Shown here: positions 35,001 through 48,136 of the stretch, one piece after another | How the letters are laid out: each line of letters opens with the position of its first letter | How positions within the stretch are numbered: position 1 is the stretch's first letter | Assembly (NCBI GenBank): GCA_036345935.2 | Contig: JADWOT020001260.1 | Span: forward strand, 102,001-166,000 | Direction of reading: 5' to 3' | DNA length: 64,000 nt | Source: Taenia hydatigena | Lineage: Eukaryota > Platyhelminthes > Cestoda > Cyclophyllidea > Taeniidae | Translations under genes and position numbers: made by a program | Notes under the pieces: model-generated | What the model was told of the DNA's origin: nothing | What the model saw: only the letters and a program-made list of their open reading frames with translations | Databases searched by the model: none

Positions 35001-37796
35001 CTGCTTGAAATTCTTTCAGAGACAGCATCACGCAAATATGACAGCCATAATATTCGGATTCAACTGCTGTAAATTGTCTTAAAAGCTCTCTTTTGCGGTG
35101 AACAGTCCCGTAATGACCTCACAGACGTCAATAAACCATATAGCTATCACTTCGGATGTTTCTTATTTCATTCCGCATTTAGCAGTGTAAGACTAAAGAT
35201 GACGGAAAGATTTGACAACAAACATAAATAGTACAAAGCGTGTATTAATCCAAAGGCCTGATAATTTCTTTGCAGAAAGACTTCCTTTTGCTAAAGGACA
35301 AATGCCCAACTTCATTTTAATATGCAACCGCACTTACTTCCTGAGTAAAATCCCGTAAAACTGGCAGCTCTTTCCCAAACACCACCTAAAATTTGAATGA
35401 AGCTATGAATACAATGACATCTGTGTCGTCTGCGCTGTGTATACTCTATTGTTACTCAATTCTTGGCTTAATTCTGTTTTCTTCGGTTTGATTGTGAAGT
35501 GTTTTACACCAGTAACAGGGTTTGGGATAGAAGCCGGTGACAAATGCGCAACCCTCTCTTGCGTTGGAAACCCTTTTGTTCTTATAGCACATAGCAAGAT
35601 GCATATCCGTGGGGGTGAGTTGAAGCAGCTCGTTGGTGAGTCCTATATCACAAGCAAATTAATTCATGACTATAACTCTCGTAATTTAAGTTACAATCCA
35701 TTTAAATTTGGTTGCACGCAAAAGTGCGTACAAGCGTTGATTTGACATCAGCATGCAGCTGCCTATGAATCTTAACCGTGCCGATGCGATCTGACGCGGT
35801 GCAGCGCCATAAGGCACAACGTTTTCCTTACCATCCCAACAAACAGCCCTCTATTAATCATGCACAGGCAGAGCCTCGCTTTATCAGTGCTTGTTTTGTT
35901 CCAGCACAGCGGAGGTCCTTACTCTTTGAGGTCAACATTTGAAATGCAAGAGCATGGAAATGGCATAAAACATACAGGGAACTCACAAATTTTGCTGGCG
36001 TGATAGTCTATTGCCGCATTCTACCCAAACAAAGCGTCGTGCAAGTCTGCAAAGCGAAAATGCACCCGGTGGACGAGGAATTACTTACATAAATGACGTG
36101 ACCGCACATGTTCCTGCATGCCCTCCAGCGTCAAAAATCCTGTGCCATATTCCGTGCAGTAAAGACGTATTTTTGAATCCCCCGTTATTTGGAATGCAGC
36201 TTGGTACAATAAGGCATTTAGTTGTGAGTTGTTCGCGGAAAATATTAAGAACATTGTAGAAAGTCAGAGCACACCAGATATAATTAAAATTAAACAGACG
36301 CAAACTCGCAAATGTGTGTTGCAATAAAGTGACTGCTACATTCCTCAAATTGAGTAGTTGACTCAGAGCACACACAACACGCATTGTGAGTTAAAGTCAT
36401 TTTTAAGTTCAAAAGAGGGTGATTTTGCAAAAGGATGTTAGACAGGAATGAAGAAGAGATTTTGCATGTGTCTTTGCCTTTTTGATGCCTAAGACCATCC
36501 CAAAGATTCTGCACGTCATTGAGTAAACTGGACAATGTTCATTCAAGTTAACGGAAATACGAAATATCCAAAATGGGGTGCTAAACTCGTGCTTTCAGCT
36601 AATAAGATGGTGCAGTGCAATGGCTAAAAACAAATCAAGATCAGCTTAATTTAATCTATGGGCAGACAAGCTGGTGTCATTCGGGTCAAAGCAATGGTCG
36701 GTATGCTTAATGCAGTTCATTAATCAGCCACCAAATTTGAAGTTCCCATAAATATACGTCATTTATTAAGTTACACACACTCCACTCAGATCCGCTAGAA
36801 CGAAAATGAATGTGCGGCTCAAAACTAACAAGGTACCTGCCTTGCTGCTCTCAAAATATATGTGCTCTGCACAAGTTTATGATCCTGAATTGAGCAAAGT
36901 AAATCATACATTTGCAGTTATCTATTTTAGTGGAGATGAAAATGAGGTACGCAATGCTCTGTAATAGAGCCTACAGTACGTATAATGCAAAGCAAAGGCG
37001 CTAGCTGAATCTGTTCTTAGCCTTTCACATAATTAAGACACAGAGGATGATAGGTCGCATAATTTGCTTAAAACATTAGTAACGTAATGGATGTTCACAG
37101 TGAATCTCAATCGCTGAGAAGTTGTGCTAATTTACGATGCATTGTCACGAAATAAAGGAGCCATGATTTTTTTCAATTCCGGTCATTGGAGGTTCGCGTA
37201 TGAGCAAGGATGTCTGTGATAATCACCAATTCCAAAACCGCGCTGCGCAAAGACGGGCACTACCTTCGAAAAGTAGATCTTAGTCCCTTGAATATTCGTA
37301 CCTACCCGTCTGTAATGTCAGATGGACAGGTTTTATACGGTACATGATTAATGATGCTATCATTTTAATAAACCGCTATTTTTTGAGCCCGCACTTCTAC
37401 AATCTGATTGCTAAGATGAGACTTGCTTGGCAAGACTGGCTTGTTGGTGGCCAGAGACGAGTTCAAGCATGAAATCGACCTAAACCTCCTCCATTTATCC
37501 CAACTAAAACTAATCGCGGCTTCTGTATGGCTTTAGCAGCGCAATATTCACGTTATCTACCTCTGTCATTACCCCACAATGTATTCATTCTTTTTTGTCC
37601 TGTCTTACCAAACGGTTCCATAACGCCCTACACTGCAATATTACCCCAACCTCACCACTCGCAAGAGAGAACGTCACACTCACCTTATTTAAACTGAAGA
37701 GCATCTTACCGCGTGATGTATTGCATGGAGGACAGTGCTTACTACACACTGAAGACGGAATGTGGCCTCGGCCAAAATCCGAACCCGGACCTGCGT
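32001..37796. other. No firm feature
   Basis: Frames reach 104 codons (34170-34484 minus) and 102 codons (35437-35745 plus) with no recognisable motif, splice border or copy elsewhere in the window. A pyrimidine-rich tract lies at about 34770-34940. Confidence 0.4.
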
Positions 37797-37936
37797 TTTT
37801 TGTCGATTGTCAAGTTTGTTGCGATAGATAGGCCATCAACATCAGACAGCCTCTTGGCATACCCGTCCACATTATAAACGATCCAGTTGCTCGTAACGTC
37901 TCAAAAAGTATGCTGATGCTGGAGCACCAGCCACCA
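37797..37936 (+). repeat. Repeat family E, plus-strand copy
   Basis: About 140 bp match the reverse complement of 45293-45431 at an estimated 93% identity. Shared runs include GTCAAGTTTGTTGCGATAGA and GGCCATCAACATCAGACAGC. The homology ends fairly sharply on both sides. The high identity suggests recent mobility compared with families B and C. Confidence 0.8.
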
Positions 37937-40269
37937 CCAAATGCTTGTGGGTTGATAAGTTTCAGCAACCTCGATTCATTCCGACTTCTCCTTCAACTAC
38001 GATGACTCTACTTGACCAATCTAAGCCATGTGCGTACAAGCCTTTGCTGAACAAAAGTCTAGGCATAGTCATGCACTGTATCGCTTTTCTTCACCATAAC
38101 AAGAATGCAAATGATCTGTGCAAATTAAAAATGGAGTGCTTATTACTGGATTGAGGCTCAGTAGTCAATGCAAGAAAAAGTTATGTGGAATGATACTTTA
38201 GGAAGGATTTGTTGGAGATCATAACAGGAAACATCTGAAAGCAAGGACTGAATATTGAATGCTGAATGTGTCCTGCAGCATCCTAGAGCTAAGCCGATTC
38301 TTATGTGCATTAAATTGCTCCGCATAATTAAACGGACCCGTCCTTGATTTTCTTTTCCGGATGTTGCCCCTTCAGCTGAACGTCTTTTAGCCATCAAGAG
38401 ACATCTATGTTCTACCACGAGATTTTTGCCTTAATATGGGGGAAGGATGTGGACAAAAGGCGATAAAATTGAAACGACGAAAGTGAGCGGTTGAAAACTC
38501 TCAAAATGAGGAGGTGAATTTAATAAACAATCATCTTTCTTGCAGCCTTTTAATGATACGAGGAGGAATCGCCTATTTGTAGGTAGGCTCTACTGGGTTT
38601 GTAGGAATGCCTCGGTAAGGTATGCCGGTGGAAGTGAAAGATGAATGCCATTCAGAAGGATGTCCCTGGGGACAGCGTTAACTACACTGTCAATAATACT
38701 GCCAAATAATAGTTGTCTTGACCAAAACTGGCGTTTGTTATTCTGACTGGCCCACCATCTAACTAAGTGAGAACCGCTCTTAAAGGGAATTCGGCATGGA
38801 CTACCACTTTTAATCTGGCAATTGTTATCAAGCTCTGCACTTCTAGTAAAATGCTCCCCAAAATTTCTGCCGTTTGTGAACTAAACTGAAAAACCCAATG
38901 AAGAGCAAGCAACACTCCAGGCTAAAATTCTAGCACACTTACCAAATCATCGTAAAGCCACCTTTTTTCTTTGAAACCGGTGGATTGCCTAATTTAATCA
39001 ATGGTACGGATATTGTTGGGAGTATAGGGAGCTTGCATTCTGCTGCGCATTTCTGCCTCAACTATTTAGCTGAGCATCAACCTTGTGAAGGCAAATACCG
39101 TCTTTCTTCCTTATTTGTCCCCTTAGAAAGGTACATCACCCACGGCTATATCACTGGCGTCTGTACCCATTACAAAGGTAGTGCGTTGGCCTCAACGTTA
39201 GGTAAGGCATGGATCGGTGCTGAGTAGATTCTTCGCTTTGGCTCATTACACACCTCGTCATGCTCGTCCCCCCGCTGCAACTTCTCTTATCGCAAATGCA
39301 GGGCAAATGCAGTAACTCGCCAAGTCTACGCGCTTAGTACGGATTCTGGCCAACAACATATTAATTAATGGGACTGTTTGCCATGAGAAGTTGGCGAGTT
39401 AATAAAGAAAATGGTGCTTCTTTGGCTTTAAGGCTAGTCCTGCACCTCGCAGACGATTTAGCACTATTCAAGTTTGACTCTGTGCTCTTAGATGTTATCG
39501 AGGCAGAGTATGTGGTATACTGGAAAAGCACTAACTAGTGCTCTCTGCATCAAACGTGGGTAGTCAGCTGCAACATTACGAAGTCCAAAGGGCATTGTCT
39601 GGAAATCGCAAAGACCACCTTAGCATCTGTTTCCACCACTTTCAATTATAAGTGAGGAGCAACATGCGGTCCTATTAATCGTTTACAAGGGGTAACAGGG
39701 TTGCTTTTTTCTTAGTTACGGTGTTCAACTTCCCATCGTAGGTGCTATCAGAGAGGCCTTCAAGAACCTTGAAGATCCTACAACCGCTTGCCTCGGATAG
39801 GGGAAGCAACGGTGTACGCCTGGGTGGTTGCCAAACGAGTCTGAATTTTCTCGTGTTTAATTTGCGTTTGAATTTGTTCTTCCAAGTTTCGCTCCTTGCC
39901 ACGAAAATATAGTCGCACACTTGGCAAGGCGCAAAGCCCCTTCCTTGTCCTTCTTACCATAAAGTATCAGTAATTCCTTCCGGAGGTCTCCTATAAGTAT
40001 TTTGCCAAATATGGTAAGCCACCGCTAAACTAATACTTTTTGGAGTTTCGGAAATCAAATTCACATAGCAATAGGAGCAAAACAAAGAAGAGCCCCTTGT
40101 AAAAATGATTATGATTAAATACCTCCACTTACTGTCACGATTTAAAGTTATAGCCACTCAATTAGTTTGTGACGCTAGAACCAGGGAATCGGGATGTAGG
40201 AGGAGAAATTGCATGTGGTGTACAGACTGACACAAAGCGAATGCGGTTAAGGGAACAGGAAATGCGAAT
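37937..40269. other. No feature seen
   Basis: Frames up to 86 codons, none with a motif. No repeat partner recognised. Confidence 0.4.
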
Positions 40270-40650
40270 TCAACTCTGGTGTGTAAATTGCTATTATGCG
40301 ATTGCAGTTGAAGTGGCGAGAGAGGAGAATTAACCTGATGTGTACCGCCTTGCACCTTGCATCATGCAGGAACGTGGGGAAGATTGATACACTAACGACA
40401 ACCTCTTTGCTCCTGCCAATTCAATTGCAGTCACATGATGTAAGTGGACATACTAACTACAAATTCTATGCTCTTGGACATCAACTGCAGGCACATCATT
40501 AATATGGGCACAAACTAAAAACTTTGTGCTCTCGCCACTTTATCTGCAGTCACATGGTGAAAATCGACCCAATTCTAAATCTTCTATGCTCTCGCTACCT
40601 ATGCCGCAATCACATGATGATGGCGCACAAATCTATTTTATGCCGCAGCC
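40270..40650. repeat. Array of about 60-bp units with an inverted unit at its left end
   Basis: Four or five diverged plus-strand units, each with a GCTCTCGCCA-like start followed by a TGCAGTCACATGATG-like core, begin near 40408, 40470, 40528, 40588 and 40642. Spacing is about 54-61 bp. At the left end (about 40295-40325) the same motif appears inverted as GCGATTGCAGTTGAAGTGGCGAGAG. The core is shared with the 8.1 kb hairpin. Confidence 0.65.
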
Positions 40651-43600
40651 CTTCCTGTGCAGTATGAATCTTTGCATTTTCACCTCAATTTCTCGTTGAT
40701 TAAGTAGAAACCCAACCTTACAAACAACACTGGCCAGCTTGAAAAAGCAGCAATAAATATAAAATTCGCATCGAATTTTGAGCGCATGTCTACCGGTTTT
40801 ACTTGACTTTGTGCATACATCCTATAAGGATAAGATAGCACTGCTTGCTTAGTTGCTAAAATGTTATTCGAACGCAGAGAAACTGCAGTTGCGTGTTTGG
40901 TTAAACTTTGAGCTACACAGGCATGTGATTCCAGTTCACTGGGAATGCTTGCCTCTTCATGTCGTTCTTCAAATTATATTCTCTCTTTTGAACTTAGTTT
41001 TTAACATAGAGGATGAGATTTTGTTGACTAAAGTTAATCCATCTCCTTCTACTTCCTTGCTCTTAGGTACTCAGTCTCTTCCAATAAGTTCTCACATGCA
41101 ACGGAAGAACAAAGATTGTGTGCGAAAGATATTAACTTAGTGCCCCGCAGTGGTCTGGTCACTGTCAATGATAATCTCTGATTTAGTAATAAGAATTTGA
41201 TACCAAGAGTAAAAGCGTGATGTGAATGCACAATATTGCAGCACCTTCATCCACTTCATCTATAAATGTCTGCGCTAGATTTTGAATTGTGTCCGCAATA
41301 CAATCTGTTCACTGAGTACATAAATGCGTGTCGCAGCTGAGGCCAGGATGTTCAAGAGTTTCTGCTTCATTGCCAACTCGCCACATCATTACTTGACTCG
41401 GGACCCTCTATTTGCATTTTTGTCCAGTTGTCGTCGACTTTGTCACTTTTCCTGTTTACCACTGCAGGATTTCGCTAGCGAACAAAATGTCGAATTTTGT
41501 TTGTTATTAGTCCATGACGCCTGCTCCATTGATCCTATTAATGAGACACAGTACAGGCTGTTCCCCAGAAACATTAGCGTTTCAATGTTTTAGATGTGTT
41601 ATCAATTTAATGCCCCTTTTTGGCCTAATGCTAGGCATTTTATCAAATCCTGATTTCCAAGCAACTTTAGAGGATGCATCAACAAATTCAAGGGAACATG
41701 AGATGATTTTGTAGGCGGTTTTGGCAAATAAATAGTGCCTTTGGGTGCTGCAAATGCAACAAGTCAATTTCACACGGATGCACGGATGCGAAACAATATC
41801 GTAGTGTCACTAAAAGCATTCTATACATCCCTATACATTAACTTATTTACCCGCTTGCGCACTCGTTCGGCTTGTTTGTGAAGATGCCTTGTGAACTTAG
41901 ATCCAAGTACAAAGTCAAACAAGCTTGTTAATAACTTAGTGTTACCATGATGCTTCAGCCTCATTTAGATGCATACCCAACAGCTTTTTCAAATTAAAGT
42001 AATTGCGAAATACTGCTGTTTATGATGAGCAGTTATTTCTTTAATGCTAAGCAAATAAGGCGTCAAAGGAGGTGATTGGGACTGAATCGGTAATTAAACG
42101 CGGTACCACTGTCCTTTTCCTTTTTAAGCAGACAGTGCCGAAGGGATGATAAGACATTTTTGTATGTAGGACGGCATAAACGTGTACTATGCAAACATGG
42201 GAACGATTTATTCGCAATAACAATACATGGCACACAAATATCCATGAAGTACAAATAGGGCAAGATTTTCATTACTTCATATCGGTTGTAAGTATCGATA
42301 TCTGCATACTACAGAGCCTGGAGGGGAATTATGCATTAGGACCGATCAATGTTGCACTGATAAAATGTGCGTGGATTGATAATTAAATGTTATGCAGGCG
42401 TAATCGATGGAGCATTATAAAGTAAAGTAAAGTAAAGTAAATCAAGTCCTCTGCTACATCGAGCGGCGAGCTAGCATGATCAAAACTAGTAAATTTATCC
42501 CGCGCGTAGGTGGGCTTGTAGTCGTAGAAATTGAGGGACTTCAGCGTGGATAGATCAGAGTGGATGGAATAAAAGTTGAATGCGCTGACTTGCGGTGTGG
42601 CATAAAGAAGGAAGATGAAGGTAATGGTAGTGTTGAAGGGGAGGTGTAGCTCAGAATATTGGATGAATGTGCCTTGGGTGCAGATGATGAGACGGTGGAG
42701 TGGGGAACGCAAATCGAGGTGGGCCTTGAATGGAGTGCTTTGCGTTGGTGCCTTTTCGATTTCAATATACACGTTAGTGTCTGATTCTATCTACCCCCAA
42801 CCTCGGTCCAAAATGTGCAAAGTAAAATGGGTTTTAAAATGACCAGCACTAAAAGAAGTTCATGTATGAGTCAAAATCTACCTGCCGTCCCTCTTTGGAG
42901 GTTTCTGCCAACGCAAGCGACGCGTGCGCATCTCCAGTCACAAGATTTGCAAAATAACTAACGTGAAAACAATTCGATGAACATAGACGAAGCGACTTGA
43001 CTAAAATCACAACACCTGGACACGTAATCATTAATTTATTTAACTACTGCAGACTGTTTAATTGCGTCATGTTCACACAGCTTTTGTGATATCTGGTCAC
43101 CGCTGCAAGGACTTGGTGACATTTTGGCGCGGGCTAAACCCGATTACTCTAAATTGTTTGCATCATTCCCATGGAACTGAATATTACTATTTCTCCTTAG
43201 TCCATTCGAGAACACAAATTTTGTCTTTACGGCATTTTGGTTGCTGCACATTTCTTTATCCCCTCCAAAAATGATGCTGAGCCAGAGCTTTAGTCAAAAC
43301 ATGTAGATCATTAGTCTGCACTGCCGAACTAGCTTTGGCCTTCATTACAGCTCTAATGGTCTCATTATTAAAACGATTTGTTTCTAGTGTACCAAATCTC
43401 CGTACACTTCTTGTTAATTCTGTTATCAATCACATAGCTTTATGTTTCATTGGTTTCTACTTGAAGTCGCTTAGAAAACACGACATTTAAGCAGATGCAC
43501 TACACCTCCACTGAGTCAGATTCCTTTTAAGTAACCTATTTTTTCCACTAATTCGTTCCACTCGGGGCATCATAAATGCTTCTAAAAGAAAAATGATAAA

Positions 43601-43899
43601 CAAAATGCTCCCTAATTAAATAATCCATTTTCTTGCGCAAATTTTGCATTCGTGTTGGCATCATTCCTTAACATTTTTAAGGACCGCCAAAGGGAGTCGC
43701 ATGCAATAAATCTGGGTGAAAATTTTCGAGCCAATTTGATTCACGTGGCGTCATCCATGAATTACACAGTGATGCTTGCTTATCCACATATTCTAAGTGC
43801 AAAAAGGACTTAGCTTGTGAAAATATTACATGAAATGCGTTTTAGGGCAAATGGTGCTGTTCGCAAACATTGTTTTTCCAACCCTATACAAATTGAATA
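40651..43899. other. No firm feature; one short simple repeat
   Basis: An (AGTAA)n run lies at 42418-42441. A purine-rich tract at about 42500-42770 explains the 129-codon minus-strand frame there. Other frames are under 100 codons without motifs. Confidence 0.4.
42418..42441 (+). repeat. (AGTAA)n simple repeat
   Basis: About five direct copies of a 5-base unit, AAAGTAAAGTAAAGTAAA. Confidence 0.9.
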
Positions 43900-44145
43900 T
43901 TATTGTTTATCTAATGAATAAGCTACTCTCAATCTCTTCGAGTCGTTCGATACATTCCCTTTTCTGTGAGGAGTCTCCATTTTTACATTAAAATCTGATT
44001 TTGTTGCGATGTGACAACCAAATTTGTTTTCCAAAAAATGGTGCAGATCAGTTGCATCGTAATTCTGCAAGACGAAATCATTAATCTTTAAGCCGGCCGA
44101 CTTCAGACGACGCAGTAGGTAAAAGACCATCCGGACTGTAGCCAT
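43900..44145 (-). pseudogene. Possible C-terminal fragment of a non-LTR retrotransposon ORF2
   Basis: The minus-strand frame includes FYLLRRLKSAGLKINDFVL, which resembles the R.YxLRxLKxAGL...DLV segment after the RT domain of CR1/RTE-type elements. In those elements an IRPVLEY.CPVWH block follows; here only a weak LHHFLENKFGCHI counterpart is seen. There is no palm motif in the fragment. The relic at 17.6 kb is on the other strand and far away, so it is a separate insertion if real. Confidence 0.3.
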
Positions 44146-45292
44146 TTCGATATTAACCCTACAAGAATAAGTGTGTTCCTTTTATATTTGCGCGCAAAAT
44201 TTGTCTACAGCTGCTGATACTGTGAGTGCAGCCAAGGCGTATGTGCGGATTTAAAGAACCAGTCCGAAAAAAATTGAACTGATTGAAATATTCGTTTTCA
44301 TCTACCAAAATGAAGCAGCTGGAGACGTATTTTGCTGGTAGTTATGCTTGCTAATTTGTGCGTTGACTGCGCCATTTTTTATCGAGGGCAAAATGCGTTG
44401 CTCATTTTCTCTTGTCTGCGATGGAAAGATTGCGAATAAAGCTAATGTTCGGTTCGCTTGCATTTAGACATAGAGGCCCTCACTTGCTTGTAAGCACTTT
44501 TATAATGCACTAGCTGATGGTGGCGTCCCTATTTATTATCAAGTAAGGCAAAGTTTTGGCTTCTACAACCAAGACATGTAAGGTTGCAGTGCACGAAAAT
44601 TTGGCGAGGCAGTAGTGACGCCAACAAGACAAAGTATTACGAACTCATGCTAAGTGCATGATGCGCATGTCACCTGTTCAAGTTTGCCATACAGCAGTTT
44701 TTGTTATGTTATGCTGCATTTAGCATGCGAAGGGTTATTTTTCGCAACTGGAAGCCTCCTCCTCCTCGGTGACTCGTCTGTTGACAGCACTGTCGATGCA
44801 TCAATTGGAAACAGCACCTGAACTAAAAAAAAACGTCACATGGTCTTAGTGCCGACCGCTAGTCTTGATTCTTCATCTGGCAAAGAACCTTAGCTTTTTA
44901 ATTTTTGCTAAAACAATTTCATTAAGTTCAAGGTTAGGGTAAAAGTCATTATCCGTATAGGTCAGTCGCTGATCATAGGTCGCCTACAGATTGCCTTTTT
45001 ATCTAGGGAATGCTCAAGAAACAGTCATTCTGCCGGAACGAAAGCAGTGATGCTATTCAGTTAGAAGCGGTCTAGCGGTTGCCACTAGCTGCCAGGTTTG
45101 GCTGGATTTTGGCAACAAATTTATACTAACATTCTTTCATAAGGCAAATTGCAAGAATCACTGTGAGGATTGCCAGTAAATCTTTAGCCATCCTTAACAG
45201 AATTTACCCACCGCTGATCAGCATAAAAATCTCACAATATGCTGAGGCAACAACGGGCTACCATCTCATGCCTCACCTATCTCTCTACAAGA
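44146..45292. other. No feature seen
   Basis: No motif, exon or repeat partner was recognised. The start of the 84-codon frame at 45163 runs into repeat E. Confidence 0.4.
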
Positions 45293-45431
45293 GTGGCTGG
45301 TGCCCCAGCATCAGCATACTTTTGGAGATGTTACGAGCAACTAAATCGTTTATAATGTGGACGGGTATGTCAAGAGGCTGTCTGATGTTGATGGCCTATC
45401 TATCGCAACAAACTTGACAATTGACAACATG
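45293..45431 (-). repeat. Repeat family E, minus-strand copy
   Basis: This is the inverted partner of 37797-37936, about 7.4 kb away, at roughly 93% identity. The last residues (QVCCDR) of both the frame at 37595-37831 and the minus frame at 45396-45596 come from this repeat, so neither frame is a real gene on that evidence. Confidence 0.8.
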
Positions 45432-46167
45432 CGTGCTAAATGATGAGAATGCGCGAGTGGATAAATGGATAAAAAATAAATGATGGACGGTTAGATGAAT
45501 ACAGGGTGGGTGGCTTCGGGAATTGGTTGAAGCATTGCGAATCGGAAGCGGCAACACAAGAGTGAAGGTGTCATGCGTATGTAATCCTGCTGACAAGCGT
45601 AGGGTGTCAGATTCGCATTATAACCTTTGCTTATTTTTTATCTTTCTCCTTGGGATGTGAGAAACAGGAATTAGTTGTGCTCCTAAATCTGTTAAAGAAG
45701 GCAAGCATTGATACAAAGTGAATTACTACCATCTACAAATCGTCTCCACTAAGTATAGTCGTCAGATTAATGAACTCAGACGGAAGATCGCATGCCATCG
45801 CCGCAGTAAAACTAATGCTGCATGCAGACCTAAGCATCCATGAACGAAAACCAATGACGTCAATCGTGCAATTTTAAGATGATATTTTCCTCTTGACAAA
45901 GAAAGTTTTCAAAGATATTGGTTAAGTCGCGCTCTTGTGTTCGTACAATACAAAATCTGCATAAAGTCATAATCGTTATAGAAGCAATAAAATGACTGGA
46001 TAAATTTGGTTGTATGGACTCTTGAGTCCCACGTTTTTCGCAATCGATCACAAATACATGAAAAGATTTTTTCAGTTCCACGGTGCCCAGAATAAAGCAT
46101 CAAACATTGGCAAATAACTTTGGTTTAAAGCATTATTTGCAGAGATTAGGAACTTTTAGCCCAATGA

Positions 46168-46272
46168 TTGCTGGATTTGTTTTCGGTCACATAGATGGCC
46201 ATATTGCCTTAGACGCGTGGGCTGCCTCCGGGACATGCCAGCAGCTTTATCCCCTCTGTTGTAGTCTGTCTT
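46168..46272 (+). repeat. Partial copy of repeat family A
   Basis: It reads TTTTCGGTCACATAGATGGCC, ATTGCCTTAGACG, GGGACATGCCAGCAGCTT and CCCTCTGTTG, in the family order. It stops before the AT run and the CTCGGGA end, so it is 3' truncated. Confidence 0.65.
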
Positions 46273-48136
46273 AGTACTGCGCATCCATTTGCCTTCAAAG
46301 AGGTACCAGGGTGCAACAACTTATGTTCCACACTTTTAATAGTTCTTACAAGTGCATCTAGTTCCATAGGTGAAAATAGGCAAACTCGAAAATTGGATAT
46401 ACTCTTTTCCAAAAGGCATGTTAATAGCAATGAATTCAATTTTTTATTTCTTAAACCATTGGCTTAGTTTTATCACCTATTTTTTATGTAAAGATGTTCA
46501 CGCTTTGTTATTCATCACAGCCTTAAGTTAATCAGCTTGTGATTCCGGAAGAAGTTGCAAAATCGCTTTTTTGGGTCGACTCGCAATAGCTGCTTTGTGC
46601 AGATTCAACCACCGCACATCCATCACCTCACACAGAGATCTTGCACATTATGCGCATCGCACACGGCACCAGAGATATAGAAGGAAAGCCCAAATAGTGA
46701 CTTAAACCCTCAGCCCTTGAATAAACTTTCCAGTGCTCTACCACTCGGATCACCTCAAAGAGTTATGCGAATCTGGACCGTCACATCCAACACCAATGCA
46801 CTTCACACTGTCCCATTCAATCTAACTTCCCATTAAGATTCTTTCACATGCCTCCCAGTATACCAAGTTATTGATCACTTCCTTCAGCTACCTCCTCCTT
46901 TTGCCGACACATCAACTTTCCCCACTTTGCTGACTACCACAGTCACTGCAAACTGAACACGCAAACCCTTAATAGGTAAGATTGCGCATTAGCCTGAAGG
47001 CACCTCTAATTCTGCAACTACGTGGTTGACCCTAACGACTGCATTATACATGATCCTGACCGGTCCATTCTTTTGGGCTTGGTGTGGCGTGTGCTTGTAC
47101 GAAGAGATGGGCAACTTAAGTAATAGTGCTGGAGGAAGTGGGGGAGCGGTATGACGATGGATGAATGTAAAACTAAGCAAAACATACAGAAGGACTAGCG
47201 GTAAGAATGCGTAGATATTAACTAGGCATCGAAACCTGTTTGGAGAAAACGCAGTAAAAACTGAGATTCGCTAACAAGAGGGGATTGAGTGTCGCTGTAG
47301 GTAAAATAAATAATTTACACGTAGCCGCAATTTTTCTACACACACGGGAAGATATCCGTTTGTTGTAAAATTCATTGCGCATATGCGGTCGCAATTAGGG
47401 TGGAATGAAGGAAGAAGTGCCGCTCTAGTTAGATTGTTGATGCGCATATGACTGAAATTAATGTGGATTGGATGAGGAATGCTGTTGCAATCTTACGATT
47501 AGATACGTTTTACTGTGCTTTCCATAATTCTTTTCTAATGCCGTCATAAGTCAAAAGCAGGGCAGACACTTTTGAACTTTAAAAATAGTACTAAATCACG
47601 TTGTGTACGCTAAATTCAATTCGCTCCTCCTTCATCATATTGGAATTCATATGCTTGAGTTTGCATCTGCCTTTCTCCGACTGAATCAAGCTCTGTCATC
47701 TTGCGCAAACTATCGCTAAATTAATGCCTTTGTAGACCCTGCTGCCGTTACGAGGGTAGAGAATTTCAACATTCACCTTTACCGTCCAGTATGCCACGCA
47801 GAATATGCGTCTAAGGAGGCGTTGCAAGAAGGCAAGGATTCGTAAATTTACGGTAGTCATTGCTTCATTTATAAGTCATAATCAATAATGATTGCTTAAT
47901 GCAAAGTCTTGAATCCTTCTGCTTTGCAGGCAGAATCGCTTAGATGAGTGCCATTAAGCTTTTATCCCGTTAACAAAAGTCGTGAGTTTTTTTTGTGAAC
48001 ATTTCGTGATTTGTTTTATTTTAGCTGATGCTGATGGCTTAATAAAGCAAGAACATTCACTGAAAATAAGAAAGCAAGCAATCTCTGACATTGCCAGATG
48101 TAGCAATACGAGTTTACTCCAGCAAAGCCTAGTTGA
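46273..48136. other. No feature seen
   Basis: A pyrimidine-rich tract lies at about 46600-46960. Frames are short. No repeat partner recognised before copy 2 of family B. Confidence 0.4.

Noticed and set aside
40408..40650. CRISPR array
   Set aside because: Units are diverged along their whole length, with no alternation of constant repeats and unique spacers; the context is eukaryotic.
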